Shown: positions 53,766-64,000 of the stretch, in pieces | Numbering within the stretch: position 1 is the first letter of the stretch | Layout: the number at the start of each line of letters is the position of its first letter | NCBI RefSeq assembly: GCF_028640845.1 | Contig: NC_080539.1 | Coordinates: 369,997,233 to 370,061,232, forward strand | Length of the DNA stretch: 64,000 bases | Reading direction: 5' to 3' | Origin: Ahaetulla prasina | Taxonomy: Eukaryota; Chordata; Lepidosauria; Squamata; Colubridae | Notes under the pieces: generated by a model | Databases searched by the model: none | What the model saw: only the letters and a program-made list of their open reading frames with translations | What the model was told of the DNA's origin: nothing | Made by a program: the position numbers and the translations under genes

Positions 53766-54370
53766 TACAAGCAGTCCTCGACTTACGATCCCAAATGGGA
53801 CGGGAATGTCCTTCGCTAAGTGTAATTTGGCCTAAGTGTAATTTTAACTGTAATTTTAAATGGGTTTTATGTCGGTCTATGACTGTTTTAGTTGATTCGG
53901 CCTGTTAAATATTTGTTTTTAATTCTGTTTTAAATTTGTTATTTATATTTTGTGTTTTAAATATGGCTGTAAACCGCCCTGAGTCCTTCGGGAGAAGGGC
54001 GGTATAGAAGTTAAATTATAAATAAATAAATAAAATGTGGTCATTAAGGGCCCAATTTTACAACCTTTTTTTTTTTTTTTTGCCACGGGTTGTTAAACAA
54101 AGCGCTGCAGTCACTAAGCGGAACGTGTTGTTAAGCAAATCCACTTCCTCCATTGACTTTGCTTCTCAGAAGCCAGATGGGAAGGAACATAAAAGCTAAG
54201 GATCACATAACTCCGGGACCCTGCAACCATCATGAATACATGCCGGTTGTTGTCAAATGCCCACAATTGTGATCGCATGACTGTGGAGATGCTGCTATGG
54301 TCGTAAGCGCAAGGACTGTTGCAAGTCACTTTTTGCAGGCCGGTTTGTAACTTCAAACAGTTGCAACCTG
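53766..54370. mobile_element. Tigger-like MITE split by an L2 tail
   Basis: caagcagtcctcgacttacg at the left. An L2 3' tail (about 53835-54034) interrupts it before cttctcagaagccagatgg. Confidence 0.68.
53835..54034 (+). mobile_element. L2 3' tail
   Basis: taaaccgccctgagtccttc and an ATAAATA repeat. Confidence 0.8.
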
Positions 54371-54502
54371 TGCTAAGGCACTGTTCAGCTGGAAAAGCTG
54401 GTTTGAATCTCTGGAAATCACTTACTATTACAACTTAAAATTGTGCTTATTAAAGCTTCAAACTAAACTGATATTTTTCAGGCAGCCTGTATTTATCTAA
54501 AA

Positions 54503-54637
54503 CAGGGGTCTCCAACCTTGGCCACTTTAAGACTTGTGGACTTCAACTCCCAGAATCCCTCAGCCAGCAAAGCTGGCTGAGGAATTCTGGGAGTTGAAGT
54601 CCACAAGTCTTAAAGTGGCCAAGGTTGGAGACCCCTG
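54503..54637. mobile_element. Hairpin MITE, 135 bp, intact
   Basis: caggggtctccaaccttgg to aaggttggagacccctg, an almost perfect palindrome, with a perfect 8-bp duplication ATCTAAAA (54495-54502, 54638-54645). Confidence 0.95.
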
Positions 54638-54645
54638 ATCTAAAA

Positions 54646-54924
54646 GGTAAAACCCTTTTCTCCCCCTTAAAAACCTCTAGGGACATCGCTAAAAATCCAT
54701 TTAATTTTCAGGGCAAAATTATATTGCTGTAGCTTTCCTCCAGGATCACCAAACGTAGTCCAGGCTACATTTGGTGATTTCCTTGTGGTGTCCCATCCAG
54801 GAGCTATCCAGGTCTAACCGTGCTTAGTTTTTGAGACCGCGTAAGGTCGATTAAGTGCTGCCCCCTGCTGGGTCATTTTCTTTTCAAATCTAAGGTCGCA
54901 AATTTACTGAGAAATAGTAATACG
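54646..54924. other. Low-copy intron 6 sequence
   Basis: Nothing recognised apart from a short inverted pair around ccaaacgtagtccaggctac. Confidence 0.3.
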
Positions 54925-55497
54925 GTTAGTCCTTGACTTACAACAGTTCATTTAGTGATTGGTGGGTTTTTTTTGTTTACATTTATATCCCGCCCTTCTC
55001 CGAAGACTCAGGGCGGCTTACAGTGTGTAAGGCAATAGTCTCATTCTATTTGTATATTTTTACAAAGTCAACTTATTGCCCCCCCAACAAGCTGGGTCCT
55101 CATTTTACCTACCTTATAAAGGATGGAAGGCTGAGTCAATCTTGGGCCGGGCTTGAACCTGCAGTAATTGCAGGCTACTGTGTTCTAATAACAGGCTGTA
55201 ACAGCCTGAGCTATTACGGCCCAAACCGTAATAGGTTTTTTGTTCAAACCTGCACTGAAAAAAAGTGTCTTAGGACCATTTTTCACAGTTACAACTTTTG
55301 CAGCCTCCCCAGGGTCAATGATTTCAAAATTCAGGTGCTTGGCAACTGAGTCATATTTATGACTTAACAACTGCAGGGATTCACTTAACAACGGTGGCAA
55401 GAAAGGTTGCAAAACGGGGCAAAGCTCACTTGACAAATGTCTCACTTAATGAAGGAAATTTTGGACTCAATCATGGCCCTACCTTGAGGACTATCTG
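54925..55497. mobile_element. Tigger-like MITE split by a SINE
   Basis: gttagtccttgacttacaac, then resumption at about 55230 with caaacctgcactgaaaaaaa, to the end at ttgaggactatctg. Confidence 0.72.
54966..55222 (-). mobile_element. tRNA-derived SINE with L2-like tail
   Basis: tttatatcccgcccttctcc to ctgagctattacggccc. Confidence 0.85.
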
Positions 55498-55599
55498 TGT
55501 AATCTACTGATTATGTGATTCTATCTTTCCTAATCTCCACGCATCACCAAGTAGACCCATCTCATGTCTGTCTTGGAAAGCGATGAAGGAAACTTTCAG

Positions 55600-56510
55600 A
55601 TTCAGATTCTGAATGAATGGGGCCTTGGAGATCTTCTAATCCAACCTCCTGCCCAAGCAGGAGACCCCACACCATTTCTGACAGATGGCAGTCCAGTCTC
55701 TTCTTGAAAGCCTCCATTGATGAAGCTCCCACAACTTCCGAAGGCAACTTCTGTTCCATTGATTGATTGCTCTCACTGTCAGAAAATTTCTCCTTATTTT
55801 CAGGTTGAATCTCTCCTTGATAAGTTTCCATCCCTTATTCCTTCTCTGGAGTTCAGGTGCTTTGGAAAATAGCTTGACCCCCCCACTCCTTTCTGTGGCA
55901 ACCCCTCAAATATTGGAAGACTGCTATCATGTCTCCTCTGGTCCTTCTCTTCACGAGACTAGCCATGCCCGTTCCTGCAACCGTTCATCGTATGTTTTAG
56001 CCTCCAGTCCCCCAATCATCTTGGTTGCTCTTCTCTGCACTCTTTCTAGAGTCTCAACATCTTTTTTATAGTGTGGTGACCAAAACTGGATGCAGTACTC
56101 TAGGTGTGGTCTTACTAAGGCTTTATAGAATGGTATTAATACCTCCCTTGATCTGGATTGTATCCCTCTGTTAATGCAGTTTAGGATTGCATTGGCATTT
56201 TTGGCTGCCGCTGCACATTGGTGGCTCATATTTAGCTGGTTGTCCCCTAAGACTCCAAGATCCCTTTCACAGTTACTGCTATTAAGTCTGGTTTCACCCA
56301 GTTTATATGGGTACTTTTTGTTTTTCTTACCTAAGTGTAGGACTTTACTTTTCTCTACATTGAATTTCATTTTGTTAAATAGGGCCCAGGGTTCAAGTCT
56401 GTAGAGACCCATCTGGATCTTGAGCCTATCTTCTAGGGTGTTAGCTATTCCTGCCAGCTTAGTATCATCTGCAAATCTGGTAAATTCCCCTTCTATTCCC
56501 TCATCTAATC
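55600..56510 (-). mobile_element. CR1 LINE, 0.9 kb 3' region
   Basis: Minus strand: [40 protein letters not shown]. Includes more of the ORF than most copies here. Confidence 0.88.
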
Positions 56511-57985
56511 CCCCTCACAGTTACTGCAATTGAGCGAGGTACCACATATGCTGTACCTGTGCATTTTGTTTTCCTTGCCTAAATGTGGAACCTTACTTTT
56601 TTCACCACTGAATTTCATTTTGTTAGATAGCGCCCAGTGTTCAAGTCTGTCAAGATCCTTCTGTATCTTGAGCCCACTGTCAGAAAATTTCTCCTTATTT
56701 TCAGGTTGAATCTCTCCTTGATAAGTTTCCATCCCTTATTCCTTGTTTTGGCCTTCAGGTGCTTTGGAGAATAGCTTGACCCCCTTCCTCTCTGTGGCAG
56801 CCCCTCAAATATTGGAAGACTGCTATCGTGTGTCGTGTCCCCCTCCCCTTCCGACGACCGGGTCAAGGAAGTCCGTATCAAACGTGGCAACGAAGCCTCT
56901 GCAGTTTGCCAAATTCCTTCGAGGTTTATCAGGGCAGGCAGGGGTCCAAGTTGTGACTTCAGCGATAGAGTCCGATATCAGCAAAGTTGATGAGACTTTG
57001 CTTGACTCAAGGTTGGAATGCCAAAAGCAGGTCCTTTATATAGGCTGTGGGGTGTAGCTCCATGACTCAGCATTTATCCAAGCCTGCCCCTCCCTTCCTT
57101 CTGCTGGTGTCACCTCTCAGATCTTCGGAAGCGAGGATCCTCCCACTTTGAATTCTCTTCAGTTGGATCTGCTGTCAGTAATTCCAGCATATGGCTGGCT
57201 TCCTGCTCACATGCTGTAGGAGTGAAGTTTATCGGGCTTGTCTGTTCCCTCCTGACATCCTCTCCGGGCATGGGGCCAGGGCCGGGGGCTGGAGGCGTAA
57301 CAGGCCGTTCATCTTCATTATCAGACTCGGAGTCTGATAACAGGCCTGGGTGGAGATGGGAGGAGCCCGGCTGAGGAGAGGAGGGAGGACGAGGCACAAC
57401 ATCATGTCTCCTGTGGTCCTTCTCTTCACTAGACTAGCCAGGCTCAGTTCCTGCAACTGTTCATCGTATCTTTTAACCTCCAATTCCCTAATCATCCTGG
57501 TTGCTCTTCTTTGCACTCTTTCTAGAGTCTCAACATCTTTTTTATAGCATGGTGACCAAAACTAGATGCAGTATTCCAGGTGTGGTCTTACTAAGACTTT
57601 TTAGAGTGGTATTAGTACCTCCCTTGATCTTGATTGTATCCTTCTGTTAATGCAGCTTAGGATTGCAGTGGCTTTTTTGGCTGTTGCGGCACACTGTTGG
57701 CTCATATAGGTCTTGTAGTCCAACACTCTGCTCAGGCAGTTGACCCTATATCGTTTCAGACAAGTAGCTACCCAGTCTCTTCTTGAAACCTCCATTGATG
57801 GAGCAGGTTGCTTCTTGATTAGTTCCATCCATTGCTTCATGTCCTGCCTTCTGGTGCTTTGGAAAATAAGTTGACCCCCTCCTCTTTGGGGCAGCCCCTC
57901 AAATACTGGAAGACTGCTATCCTGTCGTCGTCCCCCAGCCCTTCTTTTCTCTAGACTAGCCAAACCCAATTCCTGCAGCTGTTCT
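56511..57985 (-). mobile_element. CR1 fragments around a solo LTR
   Basis: CR1 pieces at about 56511-56830, 57402-57700 and 57701-57985, mostly one element broken by the LTR plus a further fragment. Confidence 0.75.
56831..57401 (-). mobile_element. Solo LTR, 571 bp (TGTCGTGTCC family)
   Basis: tgtcgtgtccccct to acgaggcacaaca. Flanks tcgtg (56826-56830) and tcatg (57402-57406). The same family as the LTR at 18096, with a minus-strand TATATAAAGG at about 57034-57043. Confidence 0.88.
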
Positions 57986-57992
57986 TCATATG

Positions 57993-58362
57993 TGTCAGGC
58001 CTGGAAACCATACTAGACTTTAGGGTTCCAGACGCTGCCACATTTTTCCCCTGAGGGGAAGAAGGGGGGTTGAGGGGTATGGTAACATTCTTCAAGCGGT
58101 CAAGGTCGGATGGTGTTCACATCTGCAGGAAGAATGGCGAGAAGATATTCGAATGAACTGGGAGAACGTGGAACCATGTGACCATCAAAGGGGTCAGGGG
58201 GATGGGACTCTTGGGGTTTGTATAACTGGGAAAAGAATCCGGAAGTTCAGTTTTGGAATTTCACTCATCTTGTGCCAGTTTCCTCATGCTAGTAAAGAAC
58301 TCTGAAAGACAATGGCTTCTGAGGTTTTTTTATGCAGAAGAAGTTATTCTGGAACCTTGACA
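57993..58362. mobile_element. Solo LTR, 370 bp (TGTCAGGCC..TTGACA)
   Basis: tgtcaggcctgg to ggaaccttgaca with a perfect 5-bp duplication ATATG (57988-57992, 58363-58367), inserted in CR1. Confidence 0.88.
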
Positions 58363-58390
58363 ATATGTTTTTGTCTCCAGGCCTTTAATC

Positions 58391-58843
58391 CAGGGGTGAA
58401 ATGCTCCAGGTTCAGACCGGATCGTGCGATCCGGTAGGGATTGGGACAGGTAGTTCGGAGAACCGGTAGCAAAAATTCCTGACCGCCCCACCACTGCCTA
58501 CGCCTCGCTGTTCTTCTTCTCTGTCCCTGAAGTGCTCGGTGGTGATATAGCTGCAAACGGCCTTAAATGACTGCCGCGGCACTTCAGAGGGCCGCACTAC
58601 AGCTGATCAGCGCTGTAGTATTTTTAAAGAAGGTAGACCGGGGCCTGTCAGTAAAAGGCAATTGGTAGACTGAAGCCTCTATTTTTAAAGAAGGTAGACC
58701 GGTGCCTCCCAAGTTTTGTATACTTTATTATTTTTATTATTTATTATTATTATTGACCATGCCCATTCAGTCACCTGACCACCAAGCCACACCCACCAAT
58801 TAAGCCACGCCCACAGAACCGGTAGGGCAAATTTTTAGATTTC
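58391..58843. mobile_element. AACCGGT-family hAT MITE
   Basis: caggggtgaaatgctccagg to gtttttagatttca, inserted in CR1 (ctttaatc / acttaatc flanks). Confidence 0.72.
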
Positions 58844-58880
58844 ACTTAATCATCTTAGTTGCTCTTCTCTGCACAAAGTT

Positions 58881-59220
58881 GTTAAGACTCTGCACGTCTT
58901 AACAACTTTGTGGGGTTATAGCCAAACAAGGATGTTTAGAGGACACACTGGGGCTGTGGTTAGAGCGCAAGTAGGGCCCAACCCTGAGCCATTTCCTGTA
59001 GAATTTGAATGAACAAAACACATCGGTTTTTGCGCTGAAGTTGGCCAGCCACACCTTTGCTCGGAATTTAGGCACATCCTTTCATCTTCAAGCTGTTGTC
59101 TCTTTAAGATACTGTTGTGATTCTCAACTTTAGGGAGGAATTCCCCAGCCTGTCCTTGGCTACTCTATGATAGCTGGACTTCAATTTCCAGTATTCCTCA
59201 GCCCTTGGCAATGTTGTGAT
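58881..59220. other. Low-copy intron 6 sequence
   Basis: No gene recognised. A diverged hairpin MITE arm may lie near 59140-59200. Confidence 0.3.
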
Positions 59221-59553
59221 ACCTGAGACTTAGAATAGAATAGAGATGGAAGGGACTTTGGAAGTTCTAGTCCAGCTCCCTGCTCAAGCAGGAGAAACTA
59301 TATTATCGGAAATTTTAAAGAAAATGTTGGATAACCATCTGACTGAGATGGTGTAGGGTTTCCTGCCTGGGCAGGGGGTTGGACTAGAAGGCCTCCAAGG
59401 TCCCTTCCAACTCTGTTGTTATGTTATGTTATATTTCAGAAAAGTCACTGTCTAGCCTCTTCTTAAAAATCTCCAGTAATGAAGCACCCACAACTTCTGA
59501 AGGCAGCTTCTGTTCCACTGATTAATTGTCCTCACTGTTAGGAAGTTCCTCTC
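59220..59553. mobile_element. CR1 3' fragments in both orientations
   Basis: 59230-59300 minus, 59301-59440 plus (actgagatggtgtagggttt), 59445-59553 minus. Confidence 0.7.
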
Positions 59554-59822
59554 TCTTTTTTTAAAATTTGAATTTATATCCCGCCCTTCTCCGAAGATTC
59601 AGGGCGGCTTACACTGTGTTAAGCAATAGTCTTCATCCATTTGTATATTTATATACAAAGTCAACTTAATTGCCCCCCCAACAATCTGGGTCCTCATTTT
59701 ACCTACCTTATAAAGGATGAAAGGCTGAGTCAACCTTGGGCCTGGTGGGACTAGAACTTGCAGTAATTGCAAGCAGCTGTGTTAATAACAGACTGCTTAG
59801 TCTGTTGAGCCCTCAGAGGCCC
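59554..59822 (-). mobile_element. tRNA-derived SINE with L2-like tail
   Basis: tttatatcccgcccttctcc to tgttgagccctcagagg. Confidence 0.85.
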
Positions 59823-59852
59823 AATTTAATTGCTTCTCTCCTTGATTCGTTT

Positions 59853-60120
59853 CAGTGGTCAAATCCAATTATTTTTACTACCGGTTCTGTGGGTGTGGGT
59901 GTGGCTTGGTGGGCGTGGCGTGGCTTGGTGGGTGTGGCAGGGGAAGAATACTGCAAAATCCCCATACCCACCCCACTCCAGGGGAAGGAAGTTGCAAAAT
60001 CTCCATTCCCACCCAACTCTGGGGCCAGCCAGAGGTGGCATTTGCTGGTTCTACGAACTACTCAAAATTTCTGCTACTGTTTCTCCAGAACCAGTCAGAA
60101 CCTGTTGGATTTCACCCCTG
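59853..60120. mobile_element. AACCGGT-family hAT MITE
   Basis: cagtggtcaaatccaat to ttggatttcacccctg with a perfect 8-bp duplication ATTCGTTT (59845-59852, 60121-60128), inserted in CR1. Confidence 0.92.
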
Positions 60121-60208
60121 ATTCGTTTCCAACCATTGTTTCTTGTCTTGCCCCCTGGTGCTTTGGAGAATAATTTGACCCCTTCTTCTTTGTGGCAGCC
60201 CCTCAAAT
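60121..60208 (-). mobile_element. CR1 fragment
   Basis: tgctttggagaataatttgac on the minus-strand CR1. Confidence 0.7.
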
Positions 60209-60836
<628 letters not shown>

Positions 60837-61015
60837 ATTGGAACACTGCTATTATATTGCCTCTAGTTCTCCTTTCTTTAGACTAGCTAACCAAAACCAA
60901 TTCCTGCAGCCATTCTTCATATGTTTTAGTCTATAGGCCTTTGATCATCTTAGTTGCTTTTTTCTGAACTTTTTCCAAAGTCTCAATATCTTTTTTTATA
61001 GAGACTTTAACTCTC
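60837..61015 (-). mobile_element. CR1 fragment
   Basis: ttcctgcagccattcttcat and cttttttctgaactttttcc. Confidence 0.7.
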
Positions 61016-61104
61016 AAAATTCCTCAGTCAACCATTGGCTACTTTATGATGCATGTGTGTCAACTCTGAAGCTGTGTTGCCACAATGGTGATGAGGAATA
61101 GGAA

Positions 61105-61310
61105 GAGGGGGGAAATTTCCTGACAGTTAGAACAATTTATCAGTGGAACAACCTGCCTCCAGAAGTTGTGGATGCTCCAACACTGGAAGTTTTAAAGAAG
61201 TTATTGGATAACCGTTTGTCTGAAGTGGTGTAGGGTTTCCTGCCTAGGCATGTGTTTGGACTAGAAGACCTCCAAGGTCCCTTCTAACTCTGTTAGTCTG
61301 TTATTCTGAA
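61105..61310 (+). mobile_element. CR1 3' terminus
   Basis: aatttcctgacagttagaac to cctccaaggtcccttctaac. Confidence 0.8.
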
Positions 61311-61553
61311 TAGAGATAGTTGGGGTTTTGTAGCCAAAACAAAATAGTTTCCCCTGAGAACCAAGAACATTCCCACAGGTGGCTGAAGAGAGGAGAAGTT
61401 TTCAGGCAACTGGACAGCATCCTGATTGGACCATGTGACTGATTGTTTGGGAAAGGGTGGTTTGTTGTTTTTTTTAACTTTTAATTAGGTGAAAACTGCA
61501 GGAACCTTTAGAGCCAGTTTTCACCAGTCTGTGCTAATATGCTATAAACCTGT
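61311..61553. other. Low-copy intron 6 sequence
   Basis: Nothing recognised. Confidence 0.25.
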
Positions 61554-62209
61554 TGTCATGCCCCTGTTGCAGTCTGAATCCGAAGGGGAAGAGGAGAGCT
61601 AGAGAGTGGATCCATTGACTGTGGAAAAATGTAGGGAAGAGCAAAGTCAGGGTTTGGGCAGAGCAGGGGAGAGGTAGAACAAGGGAGAGTGGGTTCTGAT
61701 GAAGACCAAGGCCCACCCCCTCCTCATCCTACGCAGCGCAGGGAGGAACGGAGACGAGAGCAACGTGGGTTGCGTGGCTTACGAGAGAGGAAAGGGACCC
61801 GATCCTCTTTACAAGGCACAGCTGCTGATGGAGTTTAAAAGGAGAGGCAAATGGGAGGGGCGTTTGTTGGGAACAAACACTGAGTTTATCTGGTGTTTCT
61901 TTGAATCCTGGCGTCCTCCCACGGGTTTGATTTACTGCCGTGCTACTTTCCTTGCGGGATTCCTTATTTTGCTTGCCCCGCCGGATTAATTTACCTGGTC
62001 TTACCTTTGGAGTTTTTGTTAGAGGTTTTCTGCTTACAACGTTTGGGACTGAATTATTGCCAGCCAAAGACTATCACAGGTTGGTGGAAGAGCTCTCTCT
62101 CCAGGCCGGAGAGTTGAAAGGGACATTGGGGGCACAATTGGTGACAATAAAGGGACTCATATCGGTTCTCTGGCTGTGTTGCCTTTGTGTCACGCCCCAA
62201 GACATCACA
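61554..62209 (+). mobile_element. Solo LTR, 656 bp
   Basis: tgtcatgcccctg to gacatcaca with a perfect 5-bp duplication CCTGT (61549-61553, 62210-62214). A poly(A)-like caataaag lies near 62145, which suggests + orientation. Confidence 0.9.
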
Positions 62210-62223
62210 CCTGTCCTTTAAGG

Positions 62224-62358
62224 CAGGGGTCTCCAACCTTGGCAACTTTAAGACTTGTGGACTTCAACTCCCAGAATTCCTCAGCCAGCAAAGCTGGATG
62301 AGGAATTCTGGGAGTTGAAGTCCACAAGTCTTAAAGTTGCCAAGGTTGGAGACCCCTG
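62224..62358. mobile_element. Hairpin MITE with palindromic flanks
   Basis: caggggtctccaaccttgg to ccaaggttggagacccctg. The flanks ctttaagg and ccttaaag are reverse complements, extending the palindrome. Confidence 0.88.
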
Positions 62359-62404
62359 CCTTAAAGGAAACTACTTGTCTCGGAGTTCTGTTTGCTGTGG
62401 GTGT

Positions 62405-62583
62405 ATTAACTTTTATTTTATTTTATTTTATTTGAATTTATATCCCGCTCTTCTCCGAAGACACAGGGCGGCTTACACTATGTCAAGCAATAGTCTTCAT
62501 CCATTTGTATATTATATACAAAGTCAACTTTTATTGCCCCCAACAATCTGGGTCCTCATTTTACCTTATAAAGGATGGAATCC
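62405..62583 (-). mobile_element. tRNA-derived SINE, 3' part
   Basis: tttatatcccgctcttctcc to ccttataaaggatgg. The head is missing. Confidence 0.8.
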
Positions 62584-62589
62584 TGACAG

Positions 62590-62705
62590 TGTGGACTTCA
62601 ATTCCCAGAATTCCTCAGCCAGTCATGGTGGGGAAAGGCAGCTGGGGAATTCTGGGAGTTGAAGTCCACCCGCCTTAAAGTTGGCCAGGTTAAGAAACAC
62701 TGCTT
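62590..62705. mobile_element. Hairpin MITE, diverged
   Basis: gtggacttcaattcccagaa and gaattctgggagttgaagtc arms. Confidence 0.6.
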
Positions 62706-62825
62706 TAAGGGTACTACAGGCTCCTCTGGATGAGAAAGCGGTTTTTCCTTTCTGCTGATGCTAGCTGTCACCCCCGCCCCGTGTGTCTCCTTAATCCTGA
62801 TTCCCTATCATTTCCTATTTGTATA

Positions 62826-63965
62826 GGTAGTTCTCAATTTACAACAGTTTGTTTAATGACTGTTCAGAGTTACAATGTCATTGAATAAAGTGACGTGTGA
62901 CTTCTTTTTTCACACTTACAACCGCTGGCACCGTGGCACAAGTTGTGGTCCCATGATCAAAATTCAGATGCTTGGCAATTGGTTCATATTTATGATTTAT
63001 TTATTTATTTTATTTATTTTATTTTGTCACAACAATATATGTAGGTATCATACAAAAGATTATATAGTATATAAACACATATATGAGTAAATATAAGGAG
63101 GTATAAGCATATATATAGGAAGAAGAAAAGAAAAAAAACAATAGGACAGGAACGGTAGGCACGTTTGTGCGCTTATGCACACCCCTTATGGTCCTCTTAG
63201 GAATGGGGTGAGGTCAATAGTAGAAAGTTTTTGGTTAAAGCTTTTAGGATTATGGGAAGAGACCACAGAGTCAGGTAAAGTATTCCAAGCACTGATGATT
63301 CTGTTACAGAAGTCATATTTTCTGCAATCTAGATTAAAGCAGTTGACATTAAGTTTAAATCTATTAGTTGCTCTAGTATTATTGCAATTAAAGCTGAAGT
63401 AGTCTTTAACAGGAAGGACATTACAATAGATGATTCTGTGAGTTAAGCTTAGGTCTTGTCGAAGGCGACGGAGTTCCAAGTTTTCTAAGCCTAGGATTTC
63501 AAGTCTGGTGGGATAAGGTATTTTGTTGTTTTCAGAGGAATGGAGAACTCTTCTTGTAAAATATTTCTGGACACGTTCAATTGTATTGATGTCAGAGATG
63601 TGGTGAGGGTTCCAAACAGGCGAGCTGTATTCTAGAATTGGTCTAGCAAATGTTTTATAAGCTCTGGTTAGTAGTGTGGTGTTTTTGGAAAAGAAGCTAC
63701 GCAAGATTAGGTTTACAACTCTTAGAGCCTTTTTTTGCTATGTAGTTGCAGTGGGCTTGGGCACTTAGATCATGGGAACCAGCAAACAAAGTCACTGGGG
63801 AAGCCAGTTCACTTAACAACCGTGTAACCAACTTAACAGATGCAGGGCTTCGCTTAACCACTGGGGCGAGCCAAGGTCGTAAAATGGAGCAAAACTGAAT
63901 ACATGTCTTGCTTAGCGACAGAGATTTTTTTGGGCTCAGTTGTGGTCATAAATCAAGGGCTACCT
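62826..63965. mobile_element. Tigger-like MITE split by a LINE
   Basis: aggtagttctcaatttacaac to tcaagggctacctgg, interrupted by the LINE at 63000-63712. Confidence 0.72.
63000..63712 (-). mobile_element. Second LINE family, 3' part with 172-codon ORF remnant
   Basis: Minus frame 63186-63704: TFARPILEYSSPVWNPHHIS, KIPYPTRLEILGLENLELRR, SVVSSHNPKSFNQKLSTIDL; (TTTA)n tail. Inserted in the MITE after ggttcatatttatga. Confidence 0.9.
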
Positions 63966-64000
63966 GGAACATGAAAGTGAGGATCTAAGAAAGATATCAT

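Overview
The window reads as a piece of a squamate nuclear genome, most likely an advanced snake. The evidence is dense truncated CR1 LINEs, a CR1 subtype with an AATAG-type pentamer tail running into long (ATTCT)n arrays, L2 and BovB-type LINE remnants, tRNA-derived SINEs with L2-like or BovB-like 3' ends, many hAT and Tc1/mariner-type MITEs, and a SPIN-type hAT copy. There are no bacterial operons, no CRISPR arrays and no structural RNA genes.

The only cellular gene I can support is GNA15 (G protein alpha-15, Gq class), on the + strand. Six exons are seen: 29836-29962, 34848-35032, 38609-38763, 43537-43665, 48819-48948 and 51397-51550. Exons 2-6 have lengths of 185, 155, 129, 130 and 154 nt, the usual Gq-class lengths. 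All introns start with GT and end with AG, and the frame stays open for 880 nt (293 codons plus one base). The last exon (alpha-5 helix and C-terminus) is not in the window, so intron 6 exceeds 12.4 kb.

Layout. 1-29.5 kb: intergenic DNA, probably between GNA11 and GNA15 by amniote synteny; no GNA11 exon was recognised. It holds nested MITEs, LINEs and solo LTRs, a 119-bp minisatellite (2.4-3.2 kb), a SPIN element (4.5-5.0 kb), a large inverted repeat (23.0-24.0 kb), about 2.6 kb of pyrimidine-rich DNA (23.9-26.9 kb) and, between the pyrimidine tracts, a small CpG-rich segment (24.7-25.0 kb). 29.5-51.55 kb: GNA15 exons 1-6, with introns built almost wholly from repeats, including a 0.9-kb pentamer array (42.4-43.4 kb), a 128-bp minisatellite inside a hAT-type element (46.1-47.1 kb) and a solo LTR ending about 60 bp before exon 6. 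51.55-64 kb: intron 6, with a 1.8-kb L2 copy nested in a SINE and several solo LTRs with clean target-site duplications.

Most elements are interrupted by others, and many insertions can be ordered from target-site duplications read directly from the sequence. Element boundaries without a stated duplication are approximate. Family names come from recognised protein motifs and terminal sequences, not from a database search.
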